Source: Actinacidiphila bryophytorum (GTDB lineage Bacteria > Actinomycetota > Actinomycetes > Streptomycetales > Streptomycetaceae). Taken from it: a stretch of DNA of 59,431 nucleotides. The DNA lies in contig NZ_JAFFIX010000033.1 of assembly GCF_016916835.1 (NCBI RefSeq), positions 1 through 59,431 on the forward strand, given 5' to 3'. This document shows positions 1-8,428 of the stretch, one piece after another. The translations under genes and the position numbers were made by a program. The first letter of the stretch is position 1. Every line of letters begins with the position of its first letter. Below the pieces are notes generated by a model. It searched no databases, was not told where the DNA came from, and saw only the letters and a program-made list of their open reading frames with translations.

Positions 1-6
1 CCAGCC

Positions 7-34
7 GGCCGGCAAGCCCGCAAGCCTGCCGGCC
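7..34 (-). terminator. Stem-loop after the Pro-rich membrane protein gene
   Basis: GGCCGGCA (7-14) pairs with TGCCGGCC (27-34) a few bases past the stop codon of the minus-strand gene ending at 38. There is no T-tract, which is usual for Streptomyces terminators. Only the near side of the region is inside the window. Confidence 0.45.
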
Positions 35-37
35 CGC

Positions 38-1510
38 TCAGCGGTCGGCGCCCACCGTGGTCGGAGCGTCGTATCCGGGGACCTTTGCCGCGCGGCCGAG
101 GTCGATGTCGAGGGCTTCACGGCGGATGCGCTGGTCGACGTACAGCAGGGAGACGGCGCCCGCGCTGATAGGCAGGGTCAGGGTCGAGCTGATGACGCCC
201 CCGACGGCCACGATGATGATCGTGGTCCAGCTGCTGTCGGCGCTCGCGGAGAACAGGCCGCTCGCGTCGTCACCGCTGACCGCGTCGGCGATCATGGCGA
301 AGGGGAGCTGGATGACGACCGACGCCACGGCCGCGATGAGCAGCATCAGCAGCTGCACTCCCAGGACTCGCCACCACGACCCGTTGACGAGCTTCACCGA
401 GCGCTTCAGCGCCGCCTTGACGCCCTGCTTCTCCAGCATGAGGGCCGGGGCGGTGAGGCTCCACAGGTTCCACTGCCAGATCGAGAAGACGACTCCGCAG
501 ATGAGGCCGAGCGAAGCGATCGACGCGCCCGCGGACTGTCCGCCTGCCAGGGCGATCAGCAGACCGGGGACCGCGGGCACCGCCAGGATCGCGCAGAGGG
601 CGAGCGGCACCAGCAGGGCCAGGCCGACGAGTTGGCCCAGCCGCGGGCGGACGTCCTGCCACACGGACCGTACGGTGGTCGGCCGGCCGAGGACGGCGCG
701 GCTGATGACGACGGTCAGCAGACCGGCGGTGAGGATCACGCCGACCATGCTCGTGAGGATGAGCAGCAGCGATCCCGCGACTGCACCGCTGAACGCGTGC
801 AGGATGTCGTGGACGCTCGGGTCGGAGTTGCGGTTCAGGTCGTCGATCCGGGTGTCGTCGATGAGGAAGCCGCTGATCACCGCGTTGACACTCTCGGTCA
901 GCAGGCCCACCACGAAGGCCAGCAGCATCGCGGCCCGCCAGTGCCGGCGCAGGGTGGAGACGGCGCCCTGGAGGATCTCTCCCACGTCCAGGGGACGCAG
1001 TGGGATCACTCCTGGCTGCGGGGCGGGCGGCTTGGTGGCGTAGGGCGGCTGAGGGCCGCCGTGGTGAGCCACCGCGGGACCCCAGCGCGGGCCGCCGTTC
1101 TGCGGTGCGGCGGGGGGCGTCGGCGGAGCCCACTGCTGCCCTACGCCCGCCGGCCGTCCCGTGCCCTGCGGTGTCGGCGCTGCGGGCGGGGCCTGCTCCT
1201 GCGGCGGGGCGGCGGGCGAGGCCGCGGGCTCCGAAGGCTTGGCGGCGGCGCGCGGGTCGAGGCCGGACGGCGTGTGCTGCCACGGCGCGGCCGGGGGCTG
1301 CTGCTGCGACCAGACGCCGCTCACCGGCGCATCCTGCGTGTTGTCGGCGGTGTTGTCGGCGGTGTCGCCGGGCGCACCGCCGGTCGTGCCGTCAGCTGGG
1401 TCGTCCGCTGCCGCAGGGGCTGCGGGGGGCGTGTCTTCGGGGCTGTCGCCGCCGTCCGGCTCCTGGGAGCCGGAGGATCCGGGCGAGGCCCAGCCCGGAG
1501 TGTTGGTCAT
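38..1510 (-). CDS. Pro/Ala-rich polytopic membrane protein (DUF7847-like / glycerophosphodiesterase membrane-domain type)
   Basis: 490 residues from an ATG at 1510. Residues 1-165 are a low-complexity Pro/Ala/Gly/Gln-rich tail, probably cytoplasmic. From about residue 175 (PLRPLDVGEIL) there are about six hydrophobic segments, including AAMLLAFVVGLL, LLLILTSMVGVIL and VLGVQLLMLLIAAVASVV, with an amphipathic KQGVKAALKRSVKLV segment before a late membrane helix. This arrangement matches actinobacterial proteins annotated as glycerophosphoryl diester phosphodiesterase membrane domain or DUF7847. No phosphodiesterase catalytic domain is present, so no enzyme activity is inferred. The gene is divergent from mtnA, with 91 bases between the two starts. 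Role unknown; possibly membrane organisation or transport. Confidence 0.85.
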   Translation of the reverse strand: MTNTPGWASPGSSGSQEPDGGDSPEDTPPAAPAAADDPADGTTGGAPGDTADNTADNTQDAPVSGVWSQQQPPAAPWQHTPSGLDPRAAAKPSEPAASPAAPPQEQAPPAAPTPQGTGRPAGVGQQWAPPTPPAAPQNGGPRWGPAVAHHGGPQPPYATKPPAPQPGVIPLRPLDVGEILQGAVSTLRRHWRAAMLLAFVVGLLTESVNAVISGFLIDDTRIDDLNRNSDPSVHDILHAFSGAVAGSLLLILTSMVGVILTAGLLTVVISRAVLGRPTTVRSVWQDVRPRLGQLVGLALLVPLALCAILAVPAVPGLLIALAGGQSAGASIASLGLICGVVFSIWQWNLWSLTAPALMLEKQGVKAALKRSVKLVNGSWWRVLGVQLLMLLIAAVASVVIQLPFAMIADAVSGDDASGLFSASADSSWTTIIIVAVGGVISSTLTLPISAGAVSLLYVDQRIRREALDIDLGRAAKVPGYDAPTTVGADR

Positions 1511-1601
1511 CGGAGGCTGCCCTTTCGTATGTCCTGTCGGTACTCATCGCCATCGTGTCACGGGCTGCCGCACGTCGGGCCTGGCAGGGCAGACTGGTCG
1601 G

Positions 1602-2666
1602 ATGGGTGATCACCTCGCGAAATCGGGTCATGGAACGGCTCCTGCGCTGCGCTGGGAGGACCCGCCGGACGGTCCTGTCCTCGTGCTGCTCGACCAGACA
1701 CGGCTGCCCCAGGAGGAGGTGGAGCTGGTCTGCACCGACGTGCCCGCGCTCGTCCAGGCGATACGCACACTGGCGGTCCGCGGGGCACCGCTGCTCGGTC
1801 TCGCGGGGGCGTACGGGATCGCGCTGGCGGCGGCTCGCGGCTACGACGTGGACGACGCGGCCGCGGTGCTGGCGCATGCGCGGCCGACGGCGGTGAACCT
1901 CGGGTACGGGGTGCGGCGGGCGCTGGCGGCCTTCCGCGCCGCCGGTCCGGGGCAGGGGGCGGCGGCCGCGCTCGCCGAGGCCCGCCGCCTGCACGCCGAG
2001 GACGCGGCGGCGAGTACGGCGATGGCGGAGCACGGGGCGCGGCTGCTGGCGGAGCTGGCGCCTGGCGGCGGCTACCGGATCCTGACGCACTGCAACACCG
2101 GCGCTCTGGTGTCGGGCGGCGAGGGGACGGCGCTGGGCGTGGTCCTGGCTGCGCACCGTGCGGGTGAGCTGCGGCGGCTGTGGGTTGACGAGACCCGTCC
2201 GCTGCTGCAGGGCGCGCGGTTGACCGCGTGGGAGGCGGCGCGGGCAGGTATGCCGTACACGCTGCTCGCCGACAATGCCGCGGGGTCCCTCTTCACCGCG
2301 GGCGAGGTGGACGCGGTGCTGATCGGGGCGGACCGGATCGCGGCCGACGGGTCGACGGCGAACAAGGTGGGCAGCTATCCGCTGGCGGTGCTCGCCCGCT
2401 ACCACCAGGTGCCTTTCGTGGTGGTGGCGCCGACGACGACGGTCGATCAGGCGACTCCCACCGGTGCGGCGATCGAGGTGGAGCAGCGGCCGGGGAGCGA
2501 GGTGACGGATCTGGCGCCGTCACCTCTGGGCACGCAGGCCTATAATCCGGCATTCGACGTCACACCGCCGGAACTGATCACCGCGATCGTCACGGAGAAC
2601 GGTGTGGTGTCGCCCGTGACTGCCGAGAGCCTTGCGGCGGTGTGCGCACAGAACGACGTTCGGTGA
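1602..2666 (+). CDS. mtnA: S-methyl-5-thioribose-1-phosphate isomerase
   Basis: Converts 5-methylthioribose-1-phosphate to 5-methylthioribulose-1-phosphate in methionine salvage; cytoplasmic. The 354-residue product has the family features in order: the N-terminal VRGAPLLGLAGAYG segment, the catalytic cysteine in THCNTGAL (Cys164) and the catalytic aspartate in IGADRIAADG (Asp244), followed by NKVGSYPLAVLA and PFVVVAPTTT near the C terminus. This identifies MtnA rather than a eukaryotic-type eIF2B subunit. The start is the ATG at 1602; the frame stays open upstream, but that part runs antisense to the divergent gene and has no family similarity. A CAGACT hexamer ends 6 bases before the ATG, so a leaderless message is possible. 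No other methionine-salvage gene lies next to it. Confidence 0.93.
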   Translation: MGDHLAKSGHGTAPALRWEDPPDGPVLVLLDQTRLPQEEVELVCTDVPALVQAIRTLAVRGAPLLGLAGAYGIALAAARGYDVDDAAAVLAHARPTAVNLGYGVRRALAAFRAAGPGQGAAAALAEARRLHAEDAAASTAMAEHGARLLAELAPGGGYRILTHCNTGALVSGGEGTALGVVLAAHRAGELRRLWVDETRPLLQGARLTAWEAARAGMPYTLLADNAAGSLFTAGEVDAVLIGADRIAADGSTANKVGSYPLAVLARYHQVPFVVVAPTTTVDQATPTGAAIEVEQRPGSEVTDLAPSPLGTQAYNPAFDVTPPELITAIVTENGVVSPVTAESLAAVCAQNDVR

Positions 2667-2702
2667 CGCTCCGTGGAGCGTTGCCGGGCTTGCCGTCACA
2701 AG

Positions 2703-2711
2703 TTATCCACA
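2703..2711 (+). promoter_or_regulatory. DnaA-box-like 9-mer upstream of mtrA
   Basis: TTATCCACA, an exact match to the classical DnaA box, lies 102 bases before the mtrA start in the mtnA-mtrA gap. The same or a one-base variant 9-mer occurs upstream of comF (7380) and the HAD gene (16365). Binding by DnaA is inferred from the motif only. Confidence 0.45.
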
Positions 2712-2767
2712 GGCTGCAACTGGGGGGCAGCGCAACCGCGTACAACCAGGGACAATAGTCGCATAGC

Positions 2768-2791
2768 GTGACCTTGATCACGAAAGGTCAC
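2768..2791. promoter_or_regulatory. Inverted repeat GTGACC-N12-GGTCAC upstream of mtrA
   Basis: Two perfect 6-base arms at 2768-2773 and 2786-2791 flank a 12-base spacer that contains TGATCA. The element sits 21 bases before the mtrA start. GTnAC half-sites resemble the boxes reported for Streptomyces MtrA, so autoregulation is plausible. The spacing and orientation differ from a simple direct repeat, so this is a candidate operator only. Confidence 0.4.
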
Positions 2792-2812
2792 CAGTATCGA
2801 TATGCAAATGGG

Positions 2813-3502
2813 ATGATGGTCGGTATGAAGGGACGTGTCCTGGTCGTCGACGACGACACTGCGCTGTCAGAGATGCTCGGCATCGTGCTGCGCGGAGAAG
2901 GTTTCGAGCCGTCGTTCTGCGCCGACGGCGACAAGGCGCTTGCCGCTTTCCGTGAGGCCAAGCCCGATCTGGTGCTGCTCGACCTGATGCTGCCCGGACG
3001 GGACGGCATCGACGTCTGCCGGCAGATCCGGGCCGAGTCGGGTGTGCCGATCGTGATGCTCACGGCGAAGAGCGACACCGTGGACGTGGTCGTGGGCCTG
3101 GAGTCCGGCGCGGACGACTACGTGATCAAGCCGTTCAAGCCCAAGGAGCTCGTGGCGCGGGTGCGGGCACGGCTGCGGCGGGCCGAGGAGCCCACGCCGG
3201 AGCAGCTGACCATAGGTGACCTGGTGATCGACGTCGCCGGCCACTCGGTCAAGCGCGACGGCCAGCCGATCGCCCTCACGCCGCTGGAGTTCGACCTGCT
3301 GGTCGCGCTCGCCCGCAAGCCGTGGCAGGTGTTCACCCGTGAGGTACTGCTCGAGCAGGTGTGGGGCTACCGGCATGCCGCGGACACCCGGTTGGTGAAC
3401 GTGCATGTGCAGCGGCTGCGTTCCAAGGTCGAGCAGGACCCCGAGCGCCCGGAGATCGTCGTGACCGTCCGCGGTGTCGGTTACAAGGCGGGACCGGGCT
3501 GA
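2813..3502 (+). CDS. mtrA: Two-component response regulator MtrA (OmpR/PhoB family)
   Basis: DNA-binding partner of sensor kinase MtrB, which lies just downstream; in actinobacteria this pair controls envelope and developmental genes. Counting from the ATG at 2813 (229 residues), the receiver domain shows acidic residues Asp13-Asp14, phospho-acceptor Asp57 in LLDLMLPG, Thr84 in VMLTAKSD and Lys106 in VIKPF. A winged-helix output domain fills residues 130-225, with LTPLEFDLLVALA, TREVLLEQVWGY and VHVQRLRSKVE. The ATGs at 2816 and 2825 are also possible starts; MKGRVLVVDDD from 2825 is the strictly conserved part. The frame is open upstream through the inverted repeat at 2768-2791, so a start there is unlikely. 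One base separates its stop from the mtrB start. Confidence 0.96.
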   Translation: MMVGMKGRVLVVDDDTALSEMLGIVLRGEGFEPSFCADGDKALAAFREAKPDLVLLDLMLPGRDGIDVCRQIRAESGVPIVMLTAKSDTVDVVVGLESGADDYVIKPFKPKELVARVRARLRRAEEPTPEQLTIGDLVIDVAGHSVKRDGQPIALTPLEFDLLVALARKPWQVFTREVLLEQVWGYRHAADTRLVNVHVQRLRSKVEQDPERPEIVVTVRGVGYKAGPG

Positions 3503-3503
3503 G

Positions 3504-5465
3504 ATGTGTGCGTCGTACGAGCGTGAGCGGCTGGAGAGCCGGCTTGCGGACCCGATGCGCGGTCTGCTGCCGGTGATCCGCTCGTGCGTGCGCTGGGCAC
3601 GGCGTCCGCTGCAGCCGGGAGTCCGGCTGTGGCGGCGCAATCTCCAGCTGCGGGTGGTGGCCTTCACCCTGCTGATGTCGGTGGGCGTGGTGCTGCTGCT
3701 CGGCTTCGTCGTCATCGGGCAGGTGCGCAACGGCCTGCTCGACGCGAAGGAGAAGGCCGCGGAGAACCAGGCCACCGGCGGTTTCTCCATCGCGCAGAAC
3801 CTGGCGGCCCAGGGCAGCCAGGCGCAGGACGCCACGGGCTCAGGGGCGACGCCGCCGGTCGACACGGGCAACTGGCTCAACAACCTGGCCGCCCAGTTCC
3901 AGAGCGGCGGCAAGGGCGTGTACTGGATAGCCACGCTCAGCCCCGGCGCCGACGCGGGCGCGGGTCCCGGTGAGGGCAGCACCAACGCCCGCGGTCCGCG
4001 CGGCACGAACCACGTGGACCCCGGGACGACCATCCCCAAGTCGCTGAGCGATGCCGTCGAGACGCACACCGGGGCGCTCAAGCAGTACACGATGCTCCGG
4101 ATGGACGACGGGACGCCGCCGCGGCCCGCCCTCGCGGTCGGCAAGCGGCTGACGGACCCCAACGGCAACGCGTACCAGCTGTACTACCTCTTCCCCTTCG
4201 ATCAGGAGGAGAAGACCCTCGGCCTGGTCAAGGGCACCCTGGCGACCGCCGGCATCTTCGTGGTGGTGCTGCTGGGAGCCATCGCCTGGCTGGTGACCCG
4301 GCAGGTGGTCACGCCCGTGCGGATGGCCGCGGGCATCGCCGAGCGGCTCGCCGCGGGCCGGCTGCAGGAGCGGATGCAGGTCACCGGCGAGGACGACATC
4401 GCCAGGCTCGGCGAGTCGTTCAACAAGATGGCGCAGAATCTGCAGGTCAAGATCCAGCAGCTGGAGGACCTGTCGAGGATGCAGCGCCGCTTCGTGTCGG
4501 ACGTGTCGCACGAGCTGCGGACCCCGCTGACGACGGTGCGGATGGCGGCGGACGTCATCCACGACGGGCGTGCCGACTTCGATCCGGTGACGGCGCGTTC
4601 CGCCGAGCTGCTGCAGAACCAGCTGGACCGCTTCGAGTCGCTGCTGTCCGACCTGCTGGAGATCAGCAGGTTCGACGCGGGCGCGGCGGAGCTGTCGGCG
4701 GAGCCGATAGACCTGCGCGACGTCGTACGGCAGGTGGTCGACGCCGCCGAGCCGCTGGCCGAGCGCAAGGGCAGCCGGGTGGTGGTCCGCGGCGACGCGC
4801 AGCCGGTCATCGCCGAGGCCGACCCGCGCCGGGTCGAGCGGGTGCTGCGCAACCTCGTGGTCAACGCGATCGAGCACGGCGAGGGCCGTGACGTGGTCGT
4901 GCGGCTGGCGACGGCCGACGGTGCGGTCGCGGTCGCGGTCAGGGACTACGGTGTCGGGCTCAAACCGGGCGAGGCGACCCGGGTGTTCAACAGGTTCTGG
5001 CGGGCCGATCCGGCCAGGGCGCGCACCACGGGCGGCACCGGCCTCGGGCTGTCCATCGCGGTGGAGGACGCGCGGCTGCACGGCGGCTGGCTCCAGGCGT
5101 GGGGCGAGCCGGGCGGCGGGTCGCAGTTCCGTATGACGCTGCCGCGCACCGCCGGCGACAGCCTGCGCGGATCGCCGATCGCGCTGGAGCCCGACGACTC
5201 GCGTCGCAACCGCGCGCTGCTCACCGGGCGCCCGGCCGCGCCGGCGACGCCGACCGTGCCCGTGCCGCGGGCGGGCGGCACCGCCGAGGCCGTCGCCGCG
5301 GGCGGCGGGCACCCCATGGACACCGGGCGGCTGCGGCCGCCGCTGATACCGCCGATGCCCAGCGTCGCCCCTGCCCGTCCGGCGAAGGCCGATCCGGCGG
5401 CGCTGCCGGGCAACGGGGCACGCGTGGTGGAGCGCAGGGAATCAGCTCGGGAGGACGACGTCTGA
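3504..5465 (+). CDS. mtrB: Sensor histidine kinase MtrB
   Basis: Membrane kinase that phosphorylates MtrA. Counting from the ATG at 3504 (653 residues): a basic cytoplasmic N terminus, TM1 near 51-72, an extracytoplasmic region of about 165 residues containing a Gly/Pro-rich stretch, TM2 near 246-265, HAMP 266-318, a dimerisation helix with phospho-accepting His336 in VSDVSHELRTPL, then the ATP-binding domain with N-box LVVNAIEHG (451-459), DYGVG (481-485) and GTGLGLS (511-517). After the kinase core, about 110 residues of Pro/Ala-rich tail end in VVERRESAREDDV. The start is immediately after the mtrA stop, indicating co-translation, and the stop overlaps the lpqB start (TGATG). Confidence 0.95.
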   Translation: MCASYERERLESRLADPMRGLLPVIRSCVRWARRPLQPGVRLWRRNLQLRVVAFTLLMSVGVVLLLGFVVIGQVRNGLLDAKEKAAENQATGGFSIAQNLAAQGSQAQDATGSGATPPVDTGNWLNNLAAQFQSGGKGVYWIATLSPGADAGAGPGEGSTNARGPRGTNHVDPGTTIPKSLSDAVETHTGALKQYTMLRMDDGTPPRPALAVGKRLTDPNGNAYQLYYLFPFDQEEKTLGLVKGTLATAGIFVVVLLGAIAWLVTRQVVTPVRMAAGIAERLAAGRLQERMQVTGEDDIARLGESFNKMAQNLQVKIQQLEDLSRMQRRFVSDVSHELRTPLTTVRMAADVIHDGRADFDPVTARSAELLQNQLDRFESLLSDLLEISRFDAGAAELSAEPIDLRDVVRQVVDAAEPLAERKGSRVVVRGDAQPVIAEADPRRVERVLRNLVVNAIEHGEGRDVVVRLATADGAVAVAVRDYGVGLKPGEATRVFNRFWRADPARARTTGGTGLGLSIAVEDARLHGGWLQAWGEPGGGSQFRMTLPRTAGDSLRGSPIALEPDDSRRNRALLTGRPAAPATPTVPVPRAGGTAEAVAAGGGHPMDTGRLRPPLIPPMPSVAPARPAKADPAALPGNGARVVERRESAREDDV

Positions 5466-7312
5466 TGCGTGTGTTGGGGGGCCGGGCGCTGCGCTCGCTC
5501 AGGGGCGGCGCGCTGCCGCTGGGGGCGGCGCTGCTGCTGGCCGGGTGCGCGTCCATGCCGAGCAGCGGCGAGGTCCGCAAGGTCGACAACGGCCAGCAGG
5601 CGGACGCGGACGCGCAGGTGCGGGTCTTCGGCATCCCGCCGCACGCGGGCGAGACCCCCGCCGAGATCGTCAGCGGCTTCTTCGAGGCGACCACCAGCGG
5701 CGAACCGGACTTCGCCACCGCCAAGAAGTACCTGACCCCGACCTTCAAGAACCAGTGGGATCCACTGGCCAAGATCACCGTGCTGGCCAGCGGTCCGCAG
5801 AGCGACGGCGGCACCGACGCCGACACCGGTCCCGGCCCCAAGGGGGGGACGAGCACCGTGGTCGCGGTGTCGGGGATGACGGCGGCGAAGGTGGACGCCA
5901 AGCACGCCTACCAGCCCGCCGACGGCACCTTCCACACCTCCGTCCACCTGGTCAAGCAGGGCACTGAATGGCGTATCGACCGGCTGGACGACGGCCTGAT
6001 CCTGTCGGCGTCCGACTTCCGCCGGATATACCACTCGGTGAACATGTACTACTTCGCCGACCTGGGCCCGGACGCACGGCGGTCCGGCGCCTCGCAGCAG
6101 ACCCTGGTCGCCGACCCGGTGTATCTGCGCCAGCAGCAGACCGACTCGCTGACCTCGATCGTGTCCGCGCTGCTCGACGGCCCGACGAACTGGCTCGCGC
6201 CCGTGGTCGACACCGCGGTGCCGCCCCGCGCCCAGCTCTCCAGCAAGGGCACGGGACCGGGCGTCACGGTCGACGACTCGCAGCACCTGAGGGTGCGGCT
6301 GAGCAGCGCGGCCGACCGGCTGGGCCACGAGCAGTGCATGCGGCTGGCGGCGCAGCTCTTCGCGACCGTCCAGGGCCAGGCGTCGGCGAAGCTGGCGTCG
6401 GCCGAGGTGCAGCGCGACGACGGCGCCACCATCTGCTCGCTGCCCAGCAGCCAGGCGCTGGCTCCGACGAACCTCGTCGGCACCGGGGCGGGGCGGTACT
6501 TCATCGGGGCCGAGCAGCACCAGCTGTACGAGCTGGTGGGTGAGGGCACCTCCGCCAACCCGGTACGGGGGCCGTTCGGCTCCGACAAGGCGGACCTGGC
6601 GTCGGTCGCGGTGCGGCGGGACGAGCAGGTGGCCGCGGGCGTCAAGACCGACGGGCGGCACCTGGTCGTCGGCCCGCTGGTGGACGGCGCCACCTGGCAG
6701 GTGTCGCAGCTGGCCAGCACCGCGCAGGACCCGAAGAACGGGCTGAGCGCGCCGAGCTGGGACGGCTTGGACGACCTGTGGGTGGCCGACCGCAACCCGG
6801 CGGTCTCCCGGCTCTACGTGCTGCACAACGGCGTCGGTACGCCCACCCAGGTGGACGTGCCGATGCTGGACGGGCGGGTCGAGTCGCTGCGTGTCGCGTC
6901 CGACGGGGTGCGGATGGTGCTGGTCGTCGACCACGACGGGGTCAAGACGCTGCAGCTCGGCCTGATCCGGCGGGGCGGCACGGCGGACAAGCCGCAGTTC
7001 AGCGTGACGGACCTGCGTGATCTGACGCCGACAGGGGAGACGGTCAGCTCGGTGTCCTGGGCGGGGGCCAGCCGGCTGGTGGTGCTCGGCACCGACATCG
7101 GCGGCGGTGGGCAGCAGATCCAGTACGTGAGCACCGACGGTTCCGCGGCGCCCGCGCTGGAGAGCATCGGCGAGGCGGTGTCGGTCGCGGCGTCCGAGGA
7201 TCCGAGCAGGCCGCTGCTGGCCTCCTACAACGGCAGCGTCTACTGGCTGCCCGACGACTCGAACTGGAAGAGGGCCAACCCCAAGGGCGGCAGCCCGGTC
7301 TACCCGGGCTGA
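5465..7312 (+). CDS. lpqB: Lipoprotein LpqB, accessory of the MtrAB system
   Basis: Extracytoplasmic lipoprotein which in actinobacteria interacts with MtrB and modulates MtrA signalling. The ATG at 5465 overlaps the mtrB stop by one base. Residues 1-28 form a lipoprotein signal with a basic stretch, a Leu/Ala core and lipobox LLAGC (Cys28). A GerMN-type region follows near residues 190-330 (QQTDSLTSIVSALLDGP and LVVDDSQ-like strands), then a WD/NHL-like beta-propeller to the C terminus with repeated small strands such as LDDLWVADR and SVYWLPDD. The 615-residue length is typical for the family. It is the third gene of the mtrA-mtrB-lpqB operon, closed by a strong hairpin at 7313-7352. Confidence 0.94.
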   Translation: MRVLGGRALRSLRGGALPLGAALLLAGCASMPSSGEVRKVDNGQQADADAQVRVFGIPPHAGETPAEIVSGFFEATTSGEPDFATAKKYLTPTFKNQWDPLAKITVLASGPQSDGGTDADTGPGPKGGTSTVVAVSGMTAAKVDAKHAYQPADGTFHTSVHLVKQGTEWRIDRLDDGLILSASDFRRIYHSVNMYYFADLGPDARRSGASQQTLVADPVYLRQQQTDSLTSIVSALLDGPTNWLAPVVDTAVPPRAQLSSKGTGPGVTVDDSQHLRVRLSSAADRLGHEQCMRLAAQLFATVQGQASAKLASAEVQRDDGATICSLPSSQALAPTNLVGTGAGRYFIGAEQHQLYELVGEGTSANPVRGPFGSDKADLASVAVRRDEQVAAGVKTDGRHLVVGPLVDGATWQVSQLASTAQDPKNGLSAPSWDGLDDLWVADRNPAVSRLYVLHNGVGTPTQVDVPMLDGRVESLRVASDGVRMVLVVDHDGVKTLQLGLIRRGGTADKPQFSVTDLRDLTPTGETVSSVSWAGASRLVVLGTDIGGGGQQIQYVSTDGSAAPALESIGEAVSVAASEDPSRPLLASYNGSVYWLPDDSNWKRANPKGGSPVYPG

Positions 7313-7352
7313 CCGTCCTCCCCGCCGGCCGCGCGGCCGGCGGGGAGGACGG
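7313..7352 (+). terminator. 40-base perfect palindrome after lpqB
   Basis: The 20 bases 7313-7332 are exactly reverse-complementary to 7333-7352. Allowing a 4-base loop, the stem is 18 bp and almost entirely G/C. It begins on the base after the lpqB stop. It is probably the intrinsic terminator of the mtrAB-lpqB operon, and being symmetric it could work on both strands. Confidence 0.75.
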
Positions 7353-7379
7353 ACGGCCTTGTCAGGTGCCTGATCGGAG

Positions 7380-7388
7380 TTGTCCACA
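7380..7388 (+). promoter_or_regulatory. DnaA-box-like 9-mer upstream of comF
   Basis: TTGTCCACA, the variant generally described as preferred by Streptomyces DnaA, lies 54 bases before the comF start and just after the lpqB terminator. It is one of three such 9-mers in intergenic DNA of this window. Confidence 0.4.
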
Positions 7389-7441
7389 GCCCTCGAACGA
7401 GTGACTGGTAGCCGGTGGGCGGCAGCGGTCACAGTGGATGC

Positions 7442-8149
7442 ATGCGGGGCTGGTGGCGGGAGATCGCCGGACTGGTGCTGCCGGTGGACTGCGCGGGCTG
7501 CGGGCGTCCGCGTACGGATCTGTGCGAGCGGTGCCGGGGACTGCTGGGCGGGGCGTCCTCGGTGCGGCGGGTGCGTCCGTCACCGGAGCCGGCGGGGCTG
7601 CCACCGGTCTACGCGGCGGGACGGTACGGCGACGAGGTGCGGGCCGTGCTGCTGGCACACAAGGAAAGGGGGGCGCTGGGCCTGGCCCGGCCGCTGGGAG
7701 ACGCCCTTGCGGCGGCTGTAGGGGCGCTTGGCGTCGCCGGGACGGTGCTGCTGGTACCAGTGCCCTCCGCACGGCGGGCAGTGGCCCGGCGGGGCCATGA
7801 CGCGACCGCACGGATGGCCCGCGCGGCGGCAGCTGTACTGCGCCGGCAGGGCACACCGGCCAGGGCGGTGACGGCGTTGCGCAGGCGCCGCCTGGTCGCC
7901 GACCAGGCAGGGCTCGACGCGGCCGGGCGGCTGGCGAACCTGTCGGGCGCCCTGGAGGCGGTGGGCGGTGCCACCGCACTGCTGGCGGCGGCACCGGTGG
8001 TCCTGGTCGACGACCTGATGACGACCGGGACGTCACTGAGCGTGGCGGCCTCGGTCGTCACGGTGGCGGGCGGGCGGGTGGCGGGAGCGGCGGTGGTTGC
8101 TGGGCCGGATGGCCCGGAGGTCCACTCCGATGCCCGTCTGCGCAGGTGA
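7442..8149 (+). CDS. ComF family phosphoribosyltransferase-like protein
   Basis: 235 residues from the ATG at 7442. An N-terminal zinc-binding module shows Cys17-x2-Cys20 and Cys28-x2-Cys31 (VDCAGCGRP, LCERC). A type I phosphoribosyltransferase core follows with YGDEVRAVLLAHKERG, LVPVPSARRAVARRGHD and the PRPP-binding loop VVLVDDLMTTGTSL near residue 190. Homologues are linked to DNA uptake in naturally competent bacteria. In Streptomyces, where competence is not established, the substrate is unknown. Upstream in-frame codons exist back to 7415 but look non-coding. The gene stands between the lpqB terminator and the long hpf leader. Confidence 0.88.
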   Translation: MRGWWREIAGLVLPVDCAGCGRPRTDLCERCRGLLGGASSVRRVRPSPEPAGLPPVYAAGRYGDEVRAVLLAHKERGALGLARPLGDALAAAVGALGVAGTVLLVPVPSARRAVARRGHDATARMARAAAAVLRRQGTPARAVTALRRRRLVADQAGLDAAGRLANLSGALEAVGGATALLAAAPVVLVDDLMTTGTSLSVAASVVTVAGGRVAGAAVVAGPDGPEVHSDARLRR

Positions 8150-8428
8150 CAACGGAGGGGATTCACCCGAACGGAGTGAGCGCGGCGCTGGGGATGCCGA
8201 CTTCCGCACTCCGGGACTATGTTCGGGGGAGAGGGAAGGAAACACCGTGGGGTGTTGATCTTCCCAGTGGGGCAGGAGGAGGTGAAAGCCGCAGCTTCGC
8301 GGTTCCCGGCGAGGCCCGGGAGGCGGAGCGGCAGCCAACGCAGCGCCGGACGGGTCTGGCACCCGGGCCGGCCTCAGCAAAAGGGATCGCCGCCGGTCAG
8401 CCGGTGCGATCCGGGAACGGAGTTCTGC
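8150..8428 (+). promoter_or_regulatory. Leader/promoter region of hpf (about 280 bases, no gene)
   Basis: The frame upstream of hpf stays open from 8219, but family similarity starts only at 8429, so this stretch is read as leader. A TATGTT hexamer (8218-8223) could be a -10 element, giving a leader of roughly 200 bases. It is rich in GGAG-like and GGGAGAGGG runs, with an inverted pair CGATCC/GGATCG close to the start (8384-8412). No known riboswitch is recognised. In Streptomyces hpf is known to respond to stress and stationary phase. Confidence 0.35.

Noticed and set aside
2666..2681. Short hairpin ACGCTCC/GGAGCGT after mtnA as terminator
   Set aside because: Stem of only six usable pairs with a very small loop; too weak to call, though some termination is possible.
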